Part shown: positions 37,338 to 46,832 of the stretch, piece by piece
Layout of the letters: each line of letters opens with the position of its first letter
Numbering within the stretch: position 1 is the first letter of the stretch
Origin: Verrucomicrobium sp. BvORR106
GTDB taxonomy: Bacteria; Verrucomicrobiota; Verrucomicrobiia; Verrucomicrobiales; Verrucomicrobiaceae
DNA: 64,000 nt
Reading direction: 5' to 3'
Assembly: GCF_000739655.1 (NCBI RefSeq)
Contig: NZ_BATR01000075.1
Location: 1 to 64,000 of the forward strand
Notes under the pieces: generated by a model
What the model was told of the DNA's origin: nothing
What the model saw: the letters and a program-made list of their open reading frames with translations, nothing else
Database searches by the model: none
Made by a program: the position numbers and the translations under genes

Positions 37338-40300
37338 ATGCCGAAACCAACCAAACGCCCGACAAAGCCGAATCTGGGTACCGTGGTCATCGTCGCGCTT
37401 CAAGAAGAGTTTGGGCACTTGTTCCACGACAGCAAGCTGAGAAGAAAGAAGGCGATGCCCGCCAGGCTCGGCGTTTGGTATGAGCTTGAGCTCGAACCTG
37501 GCGTCAAAGTCAACGTCACCTTCATCGGGAGAATGGGTTCGGCGGAATCCATCGCCTTTACCACAAAGTTGCTGGAGAACTACCGGGCTGATGTCATCGT
37601 CAACATCGGAGTCTCAGGCAGCTTCAACCATGATGTGAAGCTTGGTGATGTCGTTTGTGCCAGCTTGACGGACCTCTTTGCTGAGGCTGGAGCCATTGAG
37701 GAGGTTGAGGGGAAAACGGTTCTCCGGCCCTCAGGAATACCGCTCAGGACGGAAGACTTCAAAGCCCTGGTCGACAACCTTCCGTTCGAGCACAAGATCG
37801 AACACGCAGATTGGGTCAGAGCATGCGCTGGTAGACGAAAGAAGATTTTGGGAGGGAGGGAAAATGCTGTTCCGCCTGGTCTGCTTGGGAAGGAAGTCAA
37901 GGTGCTGACTGGGCACCTGGCCTGCGCTGGGGAGGTGGTAAAGTCAGCGGTATGGAAGCAAGGCATTCTGCAGCGCGATCGAAAGTATCTTGCCATCGAC
38001 ATGGAGTCCGCCGCCATCGCATTCGCCGCAGATGAGGCCAGGGGGGCAGGGTGCAAGTTGCTCGTAGTTCGGGGCATTTCTGACTTCGCAGATGCAAGGA
38101 AGGACCAGATCGACGCAGTTGGGCTCGATGATGGGAATGCCATCCGGCAGTGGGCCCTGGGGAATGCGCTTGGAGTCGTCAAGATGGTGTTGAAAGCATC
38201 AGCTAGAGGCGGCGGTAGACGCGTGCCGCTGATCAATGATGTGGTGCATCGGCTCAATGCCAAGTGTGAGCCGCACCTGGATCACAAGACTCTGCAGCTC
38301 TACAAGCGCAATCCAGACACAGTCCTGGCTGATTATGAGATCCTGTTCAATCTGCTGCTGGATGGTGAGACACCATTCGAAGGGTTTCACACAAAGCTGG
38401 AGTCCCTCGAGTCGATGACTCAGGGCAATTCGGAGCTGGCTGTCGTGGGAGGTTATCCTGGCACTGGGAAGTCTTCCCTTTTGACCTGCTTCTATCTCAC
38501 CCAGTTGGAGCGCTATCAGAAAGGGGAGTCACGCATGCTCCCCATCTGCGTTAACATCCGCAACCTTCTTCCTGAAGACCAGGCTGATCCACCTTCTGAG
38601 CAAGAGGTCGTGGAGAACTTCGCCAGGCTGTTCAAAGAACTGGTCTTTGGGGCGGCGCATGAGGCGCACAGCGACAGCCTGCTCCTCATTGTGGATGGCT
38701 GCGACAGTTACCTGAGGCATCCGATGCAGTCCATTCTTGACGGAGAGCTCCGCCGTCAGTTGGCGGCAGTGCATGAGCACTGCAAAACGGTCAAGCTCGT
38801 AGGAGCTGGCATCAGGGATTCATCACCGGCAAGTGCGCTCGCTGCAGACATGCTCCAGTGGGCCGACAAGGAGACGATGCTGCACCTGGGGCGGGTGAGA
38901 AGCGACAGTCCCAAACTGCCTGCCGTGATCGATGCTTACACAAAAGTAAACGCAGGCGAGGGGGCTGCACCCCTGGTGAAGCAGATTCGGGAACTCATCG
39001 TCAAATGCCGTACTGCCGAGGTGGACTTGTTTGTATTGTCCCTCTTAACCATGGCCATACGCAGGCACTGGCATCAAAAGGAGGCGGGCATCGGCTCATT
39101 GTACTTTGACTATTGTATTGAGCAGGTCAATGCATCAGCGCCAGGAACTCTCTCAGAAAGCATCACGAAGCAGGTGCTTAAAAAGCTCGCGAAATCGGTT
39201 TTTGATATCTACGCAAGAAGGGTTGGCCTGACGTACAAAGACTACTACGTCCCAGGCGTTCCGGACAATCTGGTGCGGCAAGTGCTGGCGGTCATTCCCC
39301 ATTTGCACTCCAGTTTGAGGGAGTTCCTCATCGCAGAGCATGCCGTGGAGCTGCTTTTGAGCGGGGTGGTCGCGGAAGACATCAGCGACAGCGTCATCTA
39401 CCCGTACGGTATCAACAGGTTTGTGCGGGCCATTATCAATCGATCCACGGAGTCTCAGGTCGAGGCGATTCACAGCATCAGACTCATCCTCGACCAGGGG
39501 CCGCCCATCAAGCAAAAGACCCACCTGGCTTATGTCCTGGGCCGGTTTTCTGATACTGGGTGTTGCCGGGTGGCGATATCCATCTTGAATGAACTGCGCA
39601 GAACGTTCCCGAAGAGCCTCCCTGAGATGCAAGAGCGTGTTCTCGAGGGTCCCGGGGAGGAGGAGGGGAGGCGCATGCTGCTGCTCCACAGAACCATTTA
39701 CATCAGTCTCATCTACCTTGGCAATGAAACTGCAGCAGAAGAATACTTGAAAATCCTGCTGAGCTATCCCGTTTGTGACAATCTAAACCGGGGTTTTCAC
39801 CTCCAGTACTACGAGGATCAGTCTTTGCCGCCTCCGGCAGACGACATGATCGGATTTGATGATGTTCGAATTGTGCCTCGAAACACTTTTGAAGTCCTTG
39901 CCGAGAAGCTTGAGGGAGATGTGAGAAGTGGGAGGAAGCGGGCCATGACGTTTGTAGAACTGCATACGATCTGTTCGCTCTGCATCAACCGGCACGTGGC
40001 AGGGGTGTTGCCATCAGACATTCGCCAACGTTTGCTGAAGCTGGTCCAAGAAACGCTGGCCCGCCAGTTCACGGACCTGACCAAGGCCTTCACAGCATTC
40101 CTCCATCAAACTTTGGACATGCTTAAGAAGGGGCAGGTAAGCATCGGGTCGATCTTTTCAGAGCTTCATGCGCTGAAGCGCCAAAAAAGAGCGGGTTGGA
40201 CAACTCCTCGAACCACTGAGGATGGGGTGACCTATCACAGGCAGTGCAAGGATCCAGAGTCAGTCGCAGACCACACGTGGGGATGTCTGTTGATTGCCGA

Positions 40301-40781
40301 CGCCTTTCTTCCCGAGATATCTCCTGACGATGAAGGGTACGACAAGTTGACGATTCTAAGGACGCTGCTGATACATGATCTTCCCGAGACCTACACTGGG
40401 GATATTCCATCTTTCCTGAAGACAAGTGACGATTTAGTCAAGGAGGAGAGAGCCATGGGTAAGATTGTCTCTTTGTCTGCTCTTGCTGAGTTCAGGGGAA
40501 TTGCAGGTTGGCGGACCATCTGGACTCAGTTCAAGGAACTCAGCACGATCAACGCAAGGATTGCGGCAGACATCGATGCCTTGGAGGGGTATCTCCAAAT
40601 GTTGAGGTACCACTGGGACGATGATGCGGTCGTCGAAGATGCGCAGTCATGGGCCGAAGGAGTGTCCAGTCGGCTGTACACGGTGCAGGGAAGACGCATC
40701 TTCAAGAACCTGAGGCACGAGGGCGCTGACTCGCTAAGCTGGTTCAAGGAGACATCTAGAGACTCGAAACCGACTCGCTGA
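37338..40781 (+). CDS. PNP nucleosidase-P-loop NTPase-HD nucleotidase fusion
   Basis: 1147 residues from ATG 37338 (a GTG at 37278 would add 20). Residues 11-290 are a purine nucleoside phosphorylase/MTA-SAH nucleosidase domain with VALQEEF, GVSGSF, the DMESAA substrate-binding Glu and ISDFAD with the catalytic Asp. A STAND/NACHT-like NTPase follows: Walker A GYPGTGKSS near 371-379, Walker B LLLIVDGCDS near 446, then helical repeats. Residues 960-1145 are an HD hydrolase of YfbR/HDDC2 type: SVADHTWG (His), LLIHDLPETYTGD (His-Asp, Asp), and IAADIDALEGYL (Asp). YfbR relatives remove phosphate from deoxynucleoside monophosphates; PNPs then cleave nucleosides. A switched enzyme that empties the nucleotide pool is inferred. 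PNP-NTPase combinations are known in conflict systems; the HD addition is what I do not recognise. Confidence 0.8.
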   Translation: MPKPTKRPTKPNLGTVVIVALQEEFGHLFHDSKLRRKKAMPARLGVWYELELEPGVKVNVTFIGRMGSAESIAFTTKLLENYRADVIVNIGVSGSFNHDVKLGDVVCASLTDLFAEAGAIEEVEGKTVLRPSGIPLRTEDFKALVDNLPFEHKIEHADWVRACAGRRKKILGGRENAVPPGLLGKEVKVLTGHLACAGEVVKSAVWKQGILQRDRKYLAIDMESAAIAFAADEARGAGCKLLVVRGISDFADARKDQIDAVGLDDGNAIRQWALGNALGVVKMVLKASARGGGRRVPLINDVVHRLNAKCEPHLDHKTLQLYKRNPDTVLADYEILFNLLLDGETPFEGFHTKLESLESMTQGNSELAVVGGYPGTGKSSLLTCFYLTQLERYQKGESRMLPICVNIRNLLPEDQADPPSEQEVVENFARLFKELVFGAAHEAHSDSLLLIVDGCDSYLRHPMQSILDGELRRQLAAVHEHCKTVKLVGAGIRDSSPASALAADMLQWADKETMLHLGRVRSDSPKLPAVIDAYTKVNAGEGAAPLVKQIRELIVKCRTAEVDLFVLSLLTMAIRRHWHQKEAGIGSLYFDYCIEQVNASAPGTLSESITKQVLKKLAKSVFDIYARRVGLTYKDYYVPGVPDNLVRQVLAVIPHLHSSLREFLIAEHAVELLLSGVVAEDISDSVIYPYGINRFVRAIINRSTESQVEAIHSIRLILDQGPPIKQKTHLAYVLGRFSDTGCCRVAISILNELRRTFPKSLPEMQERVLEGPGEEEGRRMLLLHRTIYISLIYLGNETAAEEYLKILLSYPVCDNLNRGFHLQYYEDQSLPPPADDMIGFDDVRIVPRNTFEVLAEKLEGDVRSGRKRAMTFVELHTICSLCINRHVAGVLPSDIRQRLLKLVQETLARQFTDLTKAFTAFLHQTLDMLKKGQVSIGSIFSELHALKRQKRAGWTTPRTTEDGVTYHRQCKDPESVADHTWGCLLIADAFLPEISPDDEGYDKLTILRTLLIHDLPETYTGDIPSFLKTSDDLVKEERAMGKIVSLSALAEFRGIAGWRTIWTQFKELSTINARIAADIDALEGYLQMLRYHWDDDAVVEDAQSWAEGVSSRLYTVQGRRIFKNLRHEGADSLSWFKETSRDSKPTR

Positions 40782-40900
40782 CCGTCCATTCACTGCTCTG
40801 GCCCCTGTCAGCTCTGGGGTTTGTTTACATAGTATCAAAGTAGTGCTTGGATCTCCCGATTCCTCCGGGAATTGCACTCGAACACATTTTTTTGCAAACT

Positions 40901-43348
40901 ATGGCCACTCCGTCCTCGCTGCCGCCGCCCGTCCGTATCTACATTCTCTGGCATCCCGGGCTGGACCAACGTGAGGAGTTCAAGGGGCGCGATCTCAAAA
41001 AGCTCACGCCGCTGGAGTTGGCCACCCATCTGCGTGGCCTTTCTCTGGCCAGGCGCCTCTACTACTGGTTCCGCCTGGAGAATATGGAGGGTATTCCTGT
41101 TTACTTCCGCAGTACCCCGGAGAACGCCAGCCTGGGGGAGACGCCGCCGCCCATTCCCGAGGACCCCGGAGTCCGCAACTACATCATCCCCCTCGTTGAT
41201 GCCACTATGGTCGCCAGCCCGGACTGGCGGGCCTACGTGGCGCACTATGCCGCCAAGTCCTCCCGGCAGCCCGACGCCGCTCCGCTCAAGCGAAACAGCC
41301 CTGCCACCTTCCGCCTGCTGCCCGTGGCAGTGGAGCCGGTGGCCTACAACATGCCGGAGTCCATGCGAAAGCTCAACTTCCTCAGACACATCACCCCTGC
41401 AGGCATGGTCCCGGAGGATGCCGAGCTCATTGCGCGCATCACCGAAGTGCTCTGCCGGGACATGCGCGCCTGGTGTCATCCTTCAGATAAGTCCCTGGAG
41501 AAACCCGCGAACAAACGCAAGGCAGCCGCGGTGCCGGAAAAGATCAAGATCTTCCTCAGTCACGCCAAGGCGGACGACACGGAGGAGGCCATCACCCTGA
41601 AGCAATACATCCAGAGGGAAACGCAATGCGAAGCCTTCTTCGATGAAACAGACATCGCCTCAGGGTATGACTATACCACCATCCTGGACACCGCCGTCAC
41701 CCGGGAGTCCGCAGGGCTCATCGTGATCCAGGGCGACAACTACGCCGACCGCCCCTGGTGCCGCAAGGAGATCCGTGATTTCCTGAGACCCGTCGAGGAT
41801 TCATGCGGCGCGGGAAAAGGGCGGCAGTACTTCGTCGCGCCAGCCGTGGTGGTGCAGACCATGAAGGGCAAGCAGATCGCGCGCACCATCCCTGAACTCG
41901 GGTACTCACCCTGTGTGCGCTGGCAGGATGCCCAGTCAGCACGTTTTGTCATCACCACCCTGCTGCGGGAGATTCTATTCGGCCTCTTTTACCGTCGCCT
42001 GGCCGCCAAGTATGCCGCGCTGCAACCGGGATCACGCAAAGTGTTTCTCAATCGCAGCCCGGACCCGGTAATGATTGCTCGCATCATGGCCACCCCGGAG
42101 ATGAAGAGCCTCGCCGCCAGCCCCCAACCAGTCTCCTTCATCCACCCGGGCTACGGTTTGAGCAACATGGAGAAAGACGGGCTGAAGGCATCCTTCCCCC
42201 GCTACTACTTCAGATCCTTCAACGAGAGTTCAGGAAAGTACAAAGCACCAGATCTCAACTTGCGGGGAAGGATCATCTCCATCTCCGTAGGGCATTCGGA
42301 GGAGATCCTCAACACCGGTTGCTGGAGCGAGCACACCCAGGAGATACTGCTGCGCTTCATGAGACCACTGCTGCGGGCCCAGGCCTCCCTCCTGTACGGT
42401 GGGAGGCTGCCGGAGTCCTTCCGCCCAGCCGAGCCTTGGAAGGAAGAGCTCAACTTCACCGCATCGCTTTTGCAGCTCCTCCTGGCGGAGCGCGACGTCA
42501 CCACCAGCACGCTGCAGGCGCCACCCCGGCTGTACGTCCCCATCCGCCATCACGGGGGGGATCAAATAGATGCCCAGAAAATCGCTCAATGGACGGACAT
42601 CTGCTCCTTCGTGAAGGTGCCTGCAAAAGACTGGCAGGTGGGGGCTCCGTTCGATGACAAAACCCGTCCCCAACCCCTCACCGAAGTGGAGCTCGCTAAA
42701 ATGCCTGAATCTGAGCGGGAGCGGGCCAAAGAAGCGCGGCAACAACTGGCGAAGGCCTTCGAACCCGCTCGCAATGCCATTGCGCTCACCATCATGCGCC
42801 GGCGGATCTGCGGCATCGGCGGGAACCTCACCTGCAAATTGCCCGATCCTCCCCTGGGCAGCGCTGGCGGCAATAACCAGGAGATCGACACCTCTGCCCA
42901 CCTGCTCATGGGGGGCAAGACTGAGGGCTTCACCGGATGGATGCCCGGTCTCTTTGAGGAAGCCCTGTACGCCATCAAGCAAAACAAACCCGTCTTCCTG
43001 ATCTCCGCCGCGGGAGGCGCCGCAGGGATGCTCGCAGAGTGGTTGCTGCACCCACCCGCCAAGCAGCCTCCGCAGTTGACGGTGGACCATTACATCGAGC
43101 ATGATCCCGTCTACGCGCGCATGTTTGCCGGCATCACTGCTGCAGATTTGCAGGTGGCATGCAAAGCCTTCTGTCAGGACATCATGGATGCTCTTTGGGA
43201 GCGCGTAGAAAGTGTGAGGGATGCCACCAAACTGGGTGAGCTCCTCAAGAACGGTCTGACATGGGAGAAGAATCTCGAGCTGCTGGAAGCAAAAAACACC
43301 GGCAGGATCTGTCAGCTCGTATGGGAGGGCATGGAAAAGCAACCTTAG
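40901..43348 (+). CDS. TIR-like/TIR/SLOG fusion protein, second copy
   Basis: 815 residues from ATG 40901; a TTG at 40847 would add 18 weak residues. Residues 8-165 are a TIR-like domain (RIYILWHPG, KLNFLRH). Residues 215-340 are a TIR: KIFLSHAKADD, FFDETDIASG, and PWCRKE near 283-288 with the catalytic-site Glu. Residues 455-810 are a SLOG-type domain with RIISISVGHSEE, LLYGGRLPE and MPGLFEEALYA, then a Gly-rich AAGGAAG. Same architecture as the gene at 11801 but with long insertions in the SLOG part. It follows the PNP-NTPase-HD gene on the same strand by about 120 bp, so that protein is a candidate effector. The stop codon overlaps the inverted repeat of MITE copy 4. Confidence 0.8.
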   Translation: MATPSSLPPPVRIYILWHPGLDQREEFKGRDLKKLTPLELATHLRGLSLARRLYYWFRLENMEGIPVYFRSTPENASLGETPPPIPEDPGVRNYIIPLVDATMVASPDWRAYVAHYAAKSSRQPDAAPLKRNSPATFRLLPVAVEPVAYNMPESMRKLNFLRHITPAGMVPEDAELIARITEVLCRDMRAWCHPSDKSLEKPANKRKAAAVPEKIKIFLSHAKADDTEEAITLKQYIQRETQCEAFFDETDIASGYDYTTILDTAVTRESAGLIVIQGDNYADRPWCRKEIRDFLRPVEDSCGAGKGRQYFVAPAVVVQTMKGKQIARTIPELGYSPCVRWQDAQSARFVITTLLREILFGLFYRRLAAKYAALQPGSRKVFLNRSPDPVMIARIMATPEMKSLAASPQPVSFIHPGYGLSNMEKDGLKASFPRYYFRSFNESSGKYKAPDLNLRGRIISISVGHSEEILNTGCWSEHTQEILLRFMRPLLRAQASLLYGGRLPESFRPAEPWKEELNFTASLLQLLLAERDVTTSTLQAPPRLYVPIRHHGGDQIDAQKIAQWTDICSFVKVPAKDWQVGAPFDDKTRPQPLTEVELAKMPESERERAKEARQQLAKAFEPARNAIALTIMRRRICGIGGNLTCKLPDPPLGSAGGNNQEIDTSAHLLMGGKTEGFTGWMPGLFEEALYAIKQNKPVFLISAAGGAAGMLAEWLLHPPAKQPPQLTVDHYIEHDPVYARMFAGITAADLQVACKAFCQDIMDALWERVESVRDATKLGELLKNGLTWEKNLELLEAKNTGRICQLVWEGMEKQP

Positions 43349-43440
43349 ACCCTGTTTGGATAAAATCCTGCGCAGCCGCACTGTTCACAGTACACTTAAA
43401 ATCTCTGCCACCACCGGATGTTTTTATCCAAATAGTTTCT
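43347..43440. mobile_element. MITE-like element, copy 4 (minimal, 94 bp)
   Basis: Ends are AGACCCTGTTTGGATAAAA and, read inward, AGAAACTATTTGGATAAAA, matching the ends of copy 1. The interior is short and unrelated except for a small palindromic patch. Its left end forms the last two bases of the TAG stop of the upstream TIR-SLOG gene. Confidence 0.65.
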
Positions 43441-43482
43441 TTGAAAAGGCACCTGTGCCTGCGACTATCATCGCAAGGGGGC

Positions 43483-45417
43483 TCAGTGCTCCCTGAAGAG
43501 CTTGGGCGCATCAGGCAGCTTTGCCAGGTTCAGCTCCAGTTGCGTCTCGCCATTGTCTGCCTCCACGCCCACGGTGAAGGCGCCATAGGCATGGAGGACG
43601 GCTTCCACCCTGTAGACTTCCCCTTTTGCGTCATCGACCTCGACCACCTCCTTGTCGGGTTCGAACGACGGGTGCAGGTGAAAATTGACCCTGCCTTTCA
43701 GCGGATCCTTGTTGGTGCTGGACACCACCAGTTTAATCTCGAACCAGTACTTGGAGATGGCGGAGACGGTGGCCGTCAGGCGGCGTCCGTTTGCCATGGC
43801 GCGTCCGCCCCACCGGCCCCGCTGGGGATCATCCGGGTCAATAGGCTGGGAGGCTAGCTTCAGTTGCCTGGCTGACCTTGTAAAGGGTTGAAGGCCCTGC
43901 ACCAGTCCCTCCAGATCGGATTTGAACGTCTTCTGTGAGATGGTGCGGCCCCGTACCTCCCGGAGGGGCTTGGGGAGGTCGCTCCACTCCGTGGTGTCAT
44001 GCATGATCACGGGCACCAGCGCCTTGCCCGCGCTGCGGGCTATCTCCAGCTCACGTGCCGTGTTGGCAGATTCCAGCCAGGCCGGACCGACGAAGAACAG
44101 AACGCAGGTGGCGGCCTCCAGCTCCCGATCCAGCCAGAGGTCCCAGCGCTCTGCCAGGGGGATCTTGCCATCCCACACAATGCTTTCCTCACCCAGCGCC
44201 ATCTCCAGGAATCCCGCAATCTTGCGCATCGTCTTTTCTTCGACGTCTCGCTGGCAGTAGCTGAGATAGAACTTTGGCGGCCGGGTTACCGTCCGGTTCT
44301 CGGAGAAAGTGGCGTAGCGCGCACGGAGGTTGTGCTGCTCCCGGGATGACAGTGATGGGAGCTTTTTGATCTGGCCCTCCGTGATCGCCTGCGTCAAGTT
44401 CAGCATCGCTGCCAGCAGGCTGGAGCGCAGCTCTGGGCGATCCGCCACCGTGGCCAGTATTTCCTCGTACGCGTAAAAGGGCACGTAGGGGATCTCCACC
44501 TGCGCCCAGTAGGATTCCCGCATCTTTCGCATCACGGTGCGCTGGAGGAAGGGGGCAAACGTCTCCCGCGCCATGGTGCGGGCGGCCTCCAGTCTCTCCT
44601 TCTCATTCTCATCCACCCGTGTAGCCACCGGCCAGACGCGCAGGGTGGATTCCCCCGTGCCCTTGCGCCTTTGCTCCACGGCGGACTGTGCCGCCGCCGC
44701 CGCTCCCATGATGCTCTGGCGGTTGAGGGTGAAGAAGACCACCAGCTCTCCCGGCATCTGCACTGTGCAGATGCCGGCGGTGTCACTCAAGCCCGTGCGA
44801 CTGTCGATGAGGATGTAGTCATAGTCCTCCAGGAGCTGCTTCTTCACGGCCTCCAGGAACACCCCACCGCCGAGTTTCTGGTAAAAGTCCGTCCAGTCAA
44901 AGGAACCCACCCGGATGCCGTAGGAGGGTCCCTGGCGACCGGCGGGCACGAAGTCGATCGTGCCAGGGGAGGGGAATTCGTGATCCAGGGAGACTGCACA
45001 TCGGAGCAGGTCGGTGTAGTCCTCGTACCACAGGGATTCAGTTTCCTCCTCCTGGCCCTCGCTTTGCCGTTGTTTGCGCTTCTGCATCCGTGCCGCCTCG
45101 GCGAATTCGCAGAAGAAGTCGATGAGGCCGTCACTACGCAGCAGCTCAGGATCTTGCAGGAAGGGGCGGAAGTAGCGGTGCAGACCCGGAGCCTCCAAGT
45201 CCCAGTCTATCACCAGCACCCGCTTGCGGTTGCTCGCCAGGATCCAGGCCACATTGGCCAGCGCCATGGAGCGGCCCGTCCCGCCTTTGTATGAATAGAA
45301 CGTAAAGATGCGGTCGCGTTCAGGAATCTCCACAGCAGGCGGGGGCTGAACTAGCAGCCCCATCTTCGGGGCGACCTTTTTCGCCTTGCGGGCGGGCGCT
45401 TTTTTCCGTGTAGGCAT
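43483..45417 (-). CDS. KGGTGR-motif ATPase-TIR-pYEATS protein
   Basis: 644 residues. Residues 35-330 are a ParA/MinD-like ATPase with the variant Walker A YSYKGGTGRSMALAN near 43-57, VLVIDWDLEAPGLHRYF, and DYILIDSRTG; this is the KGGVGR-type ATPase of conflict and FxS systems. Residues 378-510 are a TIR (FYLSYCQRD, WLDRELEAATCVLFFVG, ANTARELEIA with a conserved Glu). Residues 540-640 match a prokaryotic YEATS domain: WFEIKLVV, VNFHLHPSFEPD, GAFTVGVEAD, LELNLA. The N-terminus is Lys-rich. It follows the FxsC-like TIR gene by 13 bp in an operon. The ATPase could gate the TIR, with pYEATS as a ligand or protein reader. Confidence 0.8.
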   Translation of the reverse strand: MPTRKKAPARKAKKVAPKMGLLVQPPPAVEIPERDRIFTFYSYKGGTGRSMALANVAWILASNRKRVLVIDWDLEAPGLHRYFRPFLQDPELLRSDGLIDFFCEFAEAARMQKRKQRQSEGQEEETESLWYEDYTDLLRCAVSLDHEFPSPGTIDFVPAGRQGPSYGIRVGSFDWTDFYQKLGGGVFLEAVKKQLLEDYDYILIDSRTGLSDTAGICTVQMPGELVVFFTLNRQSIMGAAAAAQSAVEQRRKGTGESTLRVWPVATRVDENEKERLEAARTMARETFAPFLQRTVMRKMRESYWAQVEIPYVPFYAYEEILATVADRPELRSSLLAAMLNLTQAITEGQIKKLPSLSSREQHNLRARYATFSENRTVTRPPKFYLSYCQRDVEEKTMRKIAGFLEMALGEESIVWDGKIPLAERWDLWLDRELEAATCVLFFVGPAWLESANTARELEIARSAGKALVPVIMHDTTEWSDLPKPLREVRGRTISQKTFKSDLEGLVQGLQPFTRSARQLKLASQPIDPDDPQRGRWGGRAMANGRRLTATVSAISKYWFEIKLVVSSTNKDPLKGRVNFHLHPSFEPDKEVVEVDDAKGEVYRVEAVLHAYGAFTVGVEADNGETQLELNLAKLPDAPKLFREH

Positions 45418-45430
45418 GGCTGGGGGAGGC

Positions 45431-46609
45431 TTAGGCAGACGTTGTCACCGAGCCCGTCAGGCTGGCCTTGGTGGCAGTGGTGATGCCGCGGCTGGCAGCT
45501 GCATTGGCCAAGGCTTCGTTTTGCACGGTCGCGCCCGCATCACCGTTGATCAGGCTGAGCCGCACGCGAGTTACAATCTTTTCCACTTCTACGGTGACAT
45601 TGCCAGGCAGCGTGGAAGAGACGTGCTGGAGCTTGGCGGCAGCATGGAAGTTCCCTTCAGGCAGTCCTGCCAGCCAGTCCGCCACGGAGCGGGGCGTCTG
45701 CCCTGGTGCGGTCTTGCCGTCCACCAGGAGCAGGGCTAGTGGAGCCCCCTGGGGAAGCCCGTGCAGCTGCGCCAGTGCACCGCCCGGCGGGGTGTTTGCG
45801 TCTGCAATCACCAGCAGGATCTGGCGTTCGTTTTGTAGGACAGAGATCTGTGAGCCCAGTAGTGCACTCGGATTGAAGCCATGCAGGGAGACTCGCATCA
45901 GGGCCGCAGATGCCGCCACCTCCTGGCAGATGGGGCGCCCCACGCCGGAAGGCAGCCACGCCTCACCACCGGGTACTGCAAACCAGGTGTGAATATCGTA
46001 CGGGCGGGGCTGGTCCATGAAGGCATTCGCCACGGTCGCAAAGTCCACCTTGATGGTCGGCAGCTTGGACCGGGATGACAGTGCGGTACGGATGTTAGTC
46101 ACCAACGCCTCGACAAAGCTCTTGAACGCATCACGATATTTGCTGAGGTCGGCAAGCTGCCGCAGGCCTCCCTTGTACCCTCTAGGGGAGTCGAAGGTGA
46201 CGGCTTGAAACTTGCTCAGCTTGTCGGGCAGGGGCCGGAATGGATCGCGCTCCCACCATACAGGAAAGACAAAGGTCGCTTGCCCTGCCCTGCCGGGGTT
46301 GCTGGACTCCCACTGCGTATGGCGCTGGTGAAACACCTCCAGCTCCTGCCCGCACCAGGGGCTGTTGAGGTAGGTGGGAGACACCAGGCATACCAGCAGC
46401 TCTGCCTCGCCCGCCTCATCGGCCAGCGCCTGCGTCCAGACATTGCCGGGTCTGATGCCTCTGAAATCAAAGAACACTAGTTTTTCAATTTCCTCAGCCT
46501 CATAGGCACCCACTTTCGTGCGCAGCACTTCATGGAACAGTTTCATGAACTTCTCCATCTGCGTAGAGCGGTCCAGCACAGCGTAGCTAGTGAATACTCG
46601 GTGGGGCAT
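45431..46609 (-). CDS. TIR-domain protein, FxsC-like
   Basis: 392 residues. Residues 3-165 are a TIR (RVFTSYAVLD, VFFDF, LVCLVSPTYL, SPWCGQELE with the catalytic-site Glu). Residues 190-360 look like the alpha-beta C-terminal domain of FxsC-type TIR-like proteins, with VANAFMDQPRPYDIHTWF and ILLVIADANTPPGG. The tail is Ala/Thr-rich and disordered. It is the first gene of an operon with the KGGTGR ATPase-TIR-pYEATS gene. Divergent from the small TIR gene at 46833; the shared 220-bp gap should contain both promoters. Confidence 0.7.
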   Translation of the reverse strand: MPHRVFTSYAVLDRSTQMEKFMKLFHEVLRTKVGAYEAEEIEKLVFFDFRGIRPGNVWTQALADEAGEAELLVCLVSPTYLNSPWCGQELEVFHQRHTQWESSNPGRAGQATFVFPVWWERDPFRPLPDKLSKFQAVTFDSPRGYKGGLRQLADLSKYRDAFKSFVEALVTNIRTALSSRSKLPTIKVDFATVANAFMDQPRPYDIHTWFAVPGGEAWLPSGVGRPICQEVAASAALMRVSLHGFNPSALLGSQISVLQNERQILLVIADANTPPGGALAQLHGLPQGAPLALLLVDGKTAPGQTPRSVADWLAGLPEGNFHAAAKLQHVSSTLPGNVTVEVEKIVTRVRLSLINGDAGATVQNEALANAAASRGITTATKASLTGSVTTSA

Positions 46610-46832
46610 GGCAACGGTACGAAAAGGGAAGGAGGCTCGTCCTGCGCGATCTCAGGAATGAGATAGCATTAGCCGGTGCATGGTGGCAATATTTTTACCA
46701 CGAAGCGCAAAAAGTTTTTGTAGTTGTAAGCGTAAACCGAAAAGCCTGATGGGGTGGCGTCACTGAGACAAATTCTTTCTCTTTCACAGGTTGTGGATGT
46801 TCTGCGGAGGAGTATAGTTTTTGCATCCCACC

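Noticed and set aside
42230-43381. 383-codon frame antisense to the TIR-SLOG gene at 40901
   Set aside because: The opposite strand has clear TIR and SLOG motifs; this frame has none.
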